From contig CAXKWD010000007.1 in NCBI GenBank assembly GCA_964059195.1, forward strand, positions 63,054,705-63,118,704: a stretch of DNA of 64,000 nt, in the 5' to 3' direction. The notes beneath the pieces were generated by a model. It did not search any database. It was given only the letters and a program-made list of their open reading frames with translations, and was not told the origin of the DNA. This DNA is from Ectobius pallidus (Eukaryota; Arthropoda; Insecta; Blattodea; Ectobiidae). A program made the translations under genes and the position numbers. Positions 57,590 through 64,000 of this stretch are shown piece by piece. Within the stretch, counting starts at the first letter, position 1; the number at the start of each line of letters is the position of its first letter.

Positions 57590-58638
57590 GGTGTCTTTAC
57601 AAAGAGACATTTGGAAGCTCTCAATCTGGCCCTCTGAACATCTGGTAGCGTAGCTCATTTCACCTTGCGTTTGGGGGCATACGACTGGAAGACAAATTCT
57701 TCTTTACTGTCATCAACATCATTATACATCATCCAATCCTTGCCTAACTTCCTGAATGCTTCAATAAATCTTTGTTCCTTTTTGCACAAAAGCTTTTAAC
57801 TTTCCCCTGGCCAGCTAAAGCAATGATTGTATCGCAGCCAGACCAGCAGTAATACCCAATAAGAGCTGTAAAAAGCTGTTCGCCTAAGGCAGATACTATC
57901 TGGGAAACTTGAATATCTGTTAAAACTGTTTTGTTTGTTTCCCGATTCAGAACTTTTTGCTTTTTATGGTTTTGCAAAAACCTACAGCCAAAACTAATAC
58001 ATCTGTATTGATTGAAAAGCAAAGAACTGATTCAGATGATGTAGCGGCGTTCCTTGCATGCAGCATCATTCTGGAATCAGCTCAGGAACATTTTTGCTCC
58101 TAATATAAATGATCATGAAGCAGATCTCACCAACTGCTACGAAGATTTCTAGGTTTCCAATTATGTTTTCAAATTTCTCCTCTTACAAACTGCAAAAAAA
58201 GAATTTTATCATTATATTTTTGCCGTAACTGTTCCTTAGAAGCGTCCTCTAACAAACCACTCTGTGGCCACCCTTGATTTCACTAAATTTGATACCTTCA
58301 GCTGTTCCGCTTTTTTCCCGCTCCAAAGATTTGATCGAAACCTCTGAATAATATATGTCAACCCTCCGACCTATATTAAAAACCTGCTTGAGAAAATTCG
58401 TTGAGAATTCGTAAAACGTTTTTTGTTATCCTTTGATGGACTGAAGCACGGCTATTGAATCAATGATGCAGGCCAAATCTTTTTCCGGAAGACTGGCAGG
58501 GGTGGTGTATACTTCCAAAAAATTAGATAATACTGATTTGTAGGTTTTCTTCAAAGGCCCATTAACATTCGCCGGTGCCGGAGGATATCTGAATCCTTCC
58601 ATCATGTCAAGTTGTTGGTTTTCTGCAATAAAGGTCAT
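57590..58638 (-). pseudogene. XPG-like nuclease remnant of the Academ-like element
   Basis: 58638-58426 encodes GPLKKTYKSVLSNFLEV and ACIIDSIAVLQSIKG. Near 58080-58035 the minus strand reads ADSRMMLHARNAA, and near 58005 SINTDVLVLAVGF. Then 58022-57744 includes LIGYYCWSGCDTIIALAGQG. These three acidic blocks match the EADTRMLLHA, DTDVLVL and GCDT...GKGK blocks of XPG-type transposon nucleases; one Asp is Asn here. A C-terminal KDTLRKHNKRANYQAG lies near 57590. Spread over several frames; dead. Confidence 0.65.
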
Positions 58639-59958
58639 TTTGCTGAATAAATTTCGATTGCACTGGAGGATTACTTCTTTGTTTCCAACCTTGTTTTTTT
58701 TTTGCTCTTCTTTAGTCTACTAATCTTAAGACCCACTTTCTTAATACGTTTATGAAACCCTTCTCCTTTAGCTAGCCGAAACGTGAACTCTTAATAAGCT
58801 ATTTTCCCCTTGTTTTCCAAATCAATGTGATCAGAAGAGCATATATTCCAGTAGGCAAATGTACAATATCTTAAGGGTTGGGATCGAAGGGGTTCGTCCA
58901 CTCGGCTAGAAGGTCAGTGAGAGTTGTCACATCTTTCTCATCTCTAAGTGTCCTTGGGCTTTGGAGGTCAGGGTGGCACTGTTCTGTTTCTCTGGATGAT
59001 AAGAATGCTGAGGAGGTTCTTTAGCTCTGTACTCAGCATTAACATATTACCATACTACAGCCTACTTTTTCAGACTGAAATCCATAGTACCTTCAGGAGT
59101 TTGGGTGTCTTTGTTTACAGTCTCTTTGATGGCTTGGTCCATTGGAATTCTAGAAAGTGGGTTGTTGCTTCTTATTTGTACTGAAAACCTCCTTCTACAT
59201 AATATTGGTGAACATATGGGCTCTCCTTCTAGTTTAGATAATTCAAGAAAGTGTTATGATAGATAATGTGAGTAGTTCACTCTATCCAGCGCAAAAATTC
59301 AAGGCACAATTTTTTCAACAGCAGCTAAAAACAGAAAAAAATGCCTTCTCGATTAGTCCGAAGAAAAACGGAAAGTAGCTCCACTAGGGCGATATATTTC
59401 ATCCGAAAGGACAGCATTTCTTCATTACTTGTAGGAAGATGTATCAAGTAGAGTGGCTTGAACATGTTCATCTTGAAGTACAGAGTTAAGGGATGTATAG
59501 TTCATAATTAGTGATGTTCATTTCCCAGATAAATTGTATAATTGTTAATTGTATTTATTACTCAAATCCGATGCACCGAGAGCTGTGGGTGCAAGGGGTG
59601 TACCAAAGCAACAGCAGATGAGGAAGAGTGCAATTATAATAACTGATTACAGTGATTCTTGTGAAGAAGACTTATTTCAAGATTGTTCATAATATTATAG
59701 GCTATAAGGCATTTTATAGGAATTTTTATTTCTTAGTTGCTTACGTCCTGTGTTCATTTCTGAAAGTATTGTTAAAAGTCTCCGATACATACCTAAATTG
59801 TAATACTTTTTTAATTATTTCGACTATTTGAAGTTCCTTTAACGATTTCATCTTAAAAATCGAAGATAAAAGCCTTGACAGTATATTATATGAGTTGGTA
59901 ACTGTTGATGTCCATTTCCCAGATAAATGATATAATTGTTAATTGTATTTATGAGTAA

Positions 59959-60570
59959 CAGCCTTACTAATAAAAGCTGCTTATATCTGCGTTGAACGGT
60001 TGTTTGGTTGTTCACCGTGTAAGTTCTGCATAAGCCGCATTACCAATAACGAGTGTGTAACTGCCGAGTTTACATCGGGTTTGTACGTCCAACGTCATCA
60101 AATACGTCACTCTATTTGTGACGTTACTAGCTCCTGGCTATGAAGGGACTGCTGAACGCCATCTATCGGTGCAGCGGCAAACAACGGTGGATCGTCTGCA
60201 GACTAATTGTAGTTTCAGTATTTCATTATATTGTTTTCAGAAAACTGTAATCATGGGTACAAGTATGGAAATATGTCCCGCAAACAAGGAACAATGTTTA
60301 TAATTCCGCAAAAGTAGCCCAGAATGTTTCATAACAAGTTACCTTAAGAATGGATGCATAACCTCAAAATTCAATCTCAGACATCTACGAAGCGACCGGC
60401 TGTTACGCAGATCGACCATCTTGATTATTTACGTCAAGTTTAAACAAGGGGGCTAGGCTGTGTAAAGGTTGCACACATTCAGCATTATGCAACGATTATT
60501 AGTACTCTTTCTTTCCTCAGCTGTGTATATTCCTGGTATAAATGTTACAACTGGATTATTAGTAAGACTG
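59959..60570. mobile_element. Harbinger-type MITE in the right arm
   Basis: Ends CAGCCTTACTAATAA and CAGTCTTACTAATAA (inverted), TAA on both sides (59956-59958, 60571-60573). The left arm at about 57100 keeps the uninterrupted sequence. No meaningful ORF. Confidence 0.85.
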
Positions 60571-61559
60571 TAAGTGTTTAATAATCATGTTAAAAATAGT
60601 GCACATTAGTAGGTAATGTAAATTTATCTAGTAATAAAGCAATTACTGAGGTTAAAAATAAATAAAGTGCAGGATTTTACGCTAAGTCTCGCCTCTCGCT
60701 AGGCTGCACCGAGCGCTCGGTCAACACGCTCAACCCCGCTCCGCCCGCTTTGAATCTGGATATCTCGGATTCTATTGATCCGATCTTCGATTTCATTTTC
60801 GCGTTTTAAAGGTGAGATGTGTCTCTACAACTTTTGTTTCAGACACTTTTTCGATATACCCAACGGTTAGAGTAATAAACCGCAAAACGTAAATGTCAAA
60901 AAATCTATTTTTCCGATTTTTAGAGTTTTGACCAATAAATACTGGTTTTTTGGCCACAGACATGTAGAACAAACATGTAGCCAGAAGAATAACCTACATT
61001 TTGAAAAAACAAAATTCAAGATTGAAGAACCCAGTCCCGAGATATTTGAATTTAAAAATTCACAGTCGTCCGCCATTTTGAATGGCCGCCATGTTTGAAA
61101 GCTACCTCCTCATGATGGCCCCCCCCCCGACTTTTTTGCTCCACATGACCCCAGGAACGTGTGGTATAAGTTTCATTCAGTCCCCCCAAATTATAATGAC
61201 ATGGTCGATTTTGGGGGTCTGGCACATGGACTATCTAGCACTATAACTCTTTTCCATTGTTGGTAAATAATATGGTTAATAAGTGTATGCTTGATAGAGA
61301 CAGTTTAATAACACTATAGCTAACTCAAAACTCAGCCTAATATATTTTTGTAATGTGATTTTTTTCCCTCTTTTTTCCCTTTTGACACCTTTAATTTTGT
61401 GTGTGCCTTATGTTTTCATGTGTCTAACATTTCGAAAGATGTGGTATGTTGTATTTTCCCCTCTCTGGATGCACAGAAGAAATGAAGGAAACAAGAAAAC
61501 AGCAAAAAAGGAAAAAAGAGCGAAGAGTTAAGGTGACTATCCAGATTAGTGATACTTAC

Positions 61560-61595
61560 AGCTCCCAGTTGCATGAAGATGCATGCCATGTATGC
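61560..61595 (-). CDS. Odorant-binding protein, 36-bp micro-exon with Cys3
   Basis: Exactly twelve codons between a TTTCAG acceptor and a GTAAGTATC donor, encoding AYMACIFMQLGA. OBPs normally have C-x3-C here (Cys2, Cys3); the Cys2 place is Ala. Phase 0 at both ends, joining in frame to the 46.2 kb exon. The intron to that exon is 15.3 kb and holds several transposons. Confidence 0.8.
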
Positions 61596-62739
61596 CTGAA
61601 ATCAGAAAGAGTCATGTGTTAGGAAAGTCAATAGTTCAAGACTGAGTATAGTTTGGGAGTGTTGTAATATGTTTTAGACCCGAACCCCTAACATGTATCT
61701 ATATAATAAGAGGTTGTGTTTGTCTGTATATTTGTTAGTGGGCAGAGATCTGAAATTTTTAATATAGAAGTTTAATATAGATGTTCAAATACACCTTGAA
61801 GCTGGATTTTTAATTATTGGCTTCATTCATGAGTAAGGGCCGTATTTTTTTGGTAACAACGATAAGCGCGAAATTTTATAAAACAACCTCCCTTAGCTAT
61901 ATTTAGCTTTTATATGCTTAAAATTCCAATATGAACCAAATTGAATCCACGAAATAACACGAAATTTACTCGATTCCGCAAAATGTGTCTATAAGTGCGA
62001 AATATGCCACTTCTGTCCGTAAAGTGAGAAATGAGCATGAAAATGTGCCTTAAAATCACAATATTGTGTTTTGGTGTACTGTATTTTTTATTTCTTAGCA
62101 GCATGCTTTTTTCTGCTGTTTCTGTGGCTGTCGAAGATTTACCGATTTATCGATATTTGTGATCGATTACAAAGAATGCAGAATTTACGCAAAGATTGTC
62201 TGTGACCTGGTTTGTACTGTTCAGTACACTCCTTTCGTGCTATCTCTTTACCAACTTAGCGATGCCTATGATCGATTACAGCAGAAGAGTGTAGAATGTT
62301 TGTTACTTGTATTCAACAGATTTCATCTTTTATCCACAGTGGTATAGTTGGCACTTCTGTTTGCAAACGGCTTTATGATGGTGTTTAGTAGAAATTACGA
62401 TAATATTTCTCGTCATTATATTTGAACATTAACTCTAATCATGCCTAATTCGAAAGTTACTTCAGTTCTTACAAGGGCAGAAGAATATAGAAATGGGGGG
62501 GGGGGGGGTGTGTGTTAGTTCATGTAAATAACGAAGCAAAGTTTATCATTGTGCAATGTTCCCAAAGTAGTATAAGTAATTTATTTCACGAAATGATAAT
62601 GATGCAAATGCAAGCAGTGGTGCTTGAAAATTGAGAAATTGTAAATTGTGGGACAGGTAAACGTGATATTTCTACTGAACATAATGGAAGCTGTAGTAAA
62701 CTGTCAATATTGATATTTGTTATTATTCTTTACATGATA
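61596..62739. other. OBP intron DNA, possible Helitron 5' end
   Basis: TCTATATAATAAGAGG at 61698, after an A, resembles the Helitron 5' end at 23288, but no matching 3' hairpin and CTAG follow. A run of 13 G lies at about 62496. No gene seen. Confidence 0.35.
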
Positions 62740-63085
62740 CTGACTGACTATTTCCTATAACTCCTATAGGTTTCAGTACCTCGATTAATTTTGTTATGGT
62801 TATTTCCTGAGCAAGAGGACAGAGGGACAGGTGGTAAGCCCATTGCCTCACAAACCCCTCCAGAAACCAAGGTATTATGTGGACATGAAAGGGCCGAGGA
62901 ATTTTGTCCATCAGTTCTTTTACATGCCTTAAATCTACAAAATGGGCCCTTCAGCTTAAAGTCCCTCCAAGAGACTCCATGCCCAGTATTTTTACATCCT
63001 GAAAAATCCTTCGACTATGACTGGGTTTGATCCCACGACCTTCGGATCCAGAAGTGGGCATGTTACCTCTATACCATTTTTCATT
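62740..63085 (-). mobile_element. SINE-like repeat with tRNA-like head
   Basis: On the minus strand an A-box-like TGGTATAGAGGTAACATG (about 63080) is followed by GTGGGATCAAACCC as B box (about 63030), then a body of about 300 bp. No duplication identified, so the extent is approximate. Confidence 0.45.
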
Positions 63086-63297
63086 ATATTACTACTATTA
63101 TTATACAGGAATTTCCTACTGACCATGCTAATTTTTCAGATATTTAAACAATTCTTATTGGGAGACCCCAGTTCCTCACAGAGAGGCCTACCTTTCTCTC
63201 TTAGATTACTGTTCTAGAGAGTAGTATCATCAGTCATCACATTGGGCTACTTTATGCTTAAAGGGGTTACTTTGTACTATGTTATTTCAATGTAAGG

Positions 63298-63440
63298 TGA
63301 TGATGAGTGTTCTGCCCGAAGGCAGGTCTAGACCCGGGACGAAGCCATGGGGTGATGACCACGACTCGTCCGAGGCGATTCAGGCAAGGATGATACCACG
63401 GAGATTTGCCATTGCCTCTCGCGGGAAATGTAAGTTAGGG
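63298..63440. repeat. Dispersed repeat sharing an end with the 49.7 kb LINE
   Basis: GATGATGAGTGTTCTGCC at 63300 resembles the LINE tail at 49733-49752 (CATCATTAGTGTTCTGCC), but the following sequence differs. Possibly a SINE that borrowed the LINE 3' end. 63441-63990 shows nothing recognisable. Confidence 0.4.
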
Positions 63441-63990
63441 TGCAAAAAATTACCTCTTGAAATTAACCTACTGGTATCTTTCTTCGCTCTAAGGAAAGCA
63501 TGTGTTGCTCACATAAGTTAGCCATCTAGTGGATAATTTTAAGCCACATAATGACAAGACAAATAATTATTAGACATTCTGAGATAATATTCAACCTGAA
63601 GATATTATTCTAGAAACTCCAAGATACATACTGATGGGTAATTATGTAATTAACATTAACTCTTATTATATTTTCCTTATTATTATTATTTTTTTTAATT
63701 TAGTCTAAAAACTGTTTCTTAATGCATATTGATACTGAATTTGTTTCTTCAAACTGTTGCATCACTGTATGACTTCCAAGATGTGACCTTGACTACATGT
63801 GCCTTCTAGTCTTTGTGGTGGGAGGGGAACAAGGACGTGTGTGATTCCCCTAGTTGGCCTGTTCTTACATATAAGCAAGTCATATACCATTTAGCAGGTA
63901 GTAAACTCATACCAGCCACTTCACATATTATAGCACCTAGAGACATTTAAAAATTCTTATCAGTCTATATAAACATGAATAAAGACTTAC

Positions 63991-64000
63991 TTTTAGTTTA
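63991..64000 (-). CDS. Probable 3' end of the preceding OBP exon (partial)
   Basis: At the window edge the minus strand reads TAAACTAAAA directly before GTAAGTCTTT, a strong donor. The last three codons are Lys-Leu-Lys in phase 0, and a Lys-rich end just before the C-x3-C motif is common in OBPs. Only ten bases are visible, so this rests on the splice site, phase and residue fit. Confidence 0.45.

Larger units (their letters stand above)
56454..61233 (-). mobile_element. Academ-like DNA transposon with roughly 1 kb inverted repeats
   Basis: Ends TAGTCCATGTGCCAGACCC in inverted orientation, TCT on both sides (56451-56453, 61234-61236). The left arm runs to about 57500; the right arm runs from about 59560 and is interrupted by a MITE. 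The interior minus strand holds XPG-like nuclease pieces. XPG nuclease plus a 3-4 bp duplication is, to my knowledge, the Academ pattern. Superfamily assignment is inference. Confidence 0.7.

Noticed and set aside
61698..61760. Second Helitron
   Set aside because: Only a 5'-end-like TCTATATAA is seen; no 3' hairpin plus CTAG was found downstream.
1..64000. CRISPR arrays, bacterial operons, rRNA or viral replicons
   Set aside because: Repeats are transposon-derived, introns with canonical splice sites occur, and no rRNA-like stretch is seen.

Overview
This window is eukaryotic and almost certainly insect. It is AT-rich, has introns with canonical splice sites, holds three clear exons of an odorant-binding protein (OBP) gene, and is dominated by nested transposable elements (TEs). 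The TE mix (CR1-like, I/Jockey-like and RTE-like LINEs, mariners, hAT, a Kolobok-like element, Helitron, Copia, an errantivirus-like Gypsy element, a Penelope fragment and tRNA-derived SINEs) fits a large, gene-poor genome. A cockroach or termite is my guess; the order is inference, the class (insect) is well supported.

Layout. 1-2.3 kb: 5' part of a minus-strand LINE running off the left edge. 3.0-10.6 kb: two tandem copies of a leucine-rich-repeat-like gene, both decayed. The first copy is cut by a SINE and by a TTAA-flanked THAP element; the second is preceded by a 2.5 kb TIR element. A further piece of the second copy reappears at about 29.4 kb. 11.7-28.9 kb: a nested stack. One TIR element of roughly 1.9 kb has been inflated to 17.2 kb by a deleted mariner, a MITE, two CR1-like LINEs and a Helitron. 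The first LINE is itself cut by a mariner (with a MITE inside it) and by a Copia element with identical LTRs.

29-64 kb: a minus-strand OBP gene. Exons at 35.1, 46.2 and 61.6 kb join in phase, and a likely further exon starts at the right edge. Its two introns of 11.0 and 15.3 kb hold nearly everything else in that half: a LINE tail, a Gypsy/errantivirus-like element with an env remnant, a broken Tc1-type transposase, an RTE-like LINE with a Penelope fragment, SINEs, a mariner inside a mariner, a hAT element, a decayed Copia containing a 1.4 kb palindrome, and a 4.8 kb element with roughly 1 kb inverted repeats and an XPG-like nuclease remnant (Academ-like). The encoded OBP lacks both Cys2 and Cys5, the Minus-C subclass pattern.

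Apart from the OBP gene, nothing looks like an intact conventional host gene. Most boundaries come from target-site duplications and terminal repeats read by eye. Family names rest on motif recognition without database searches.
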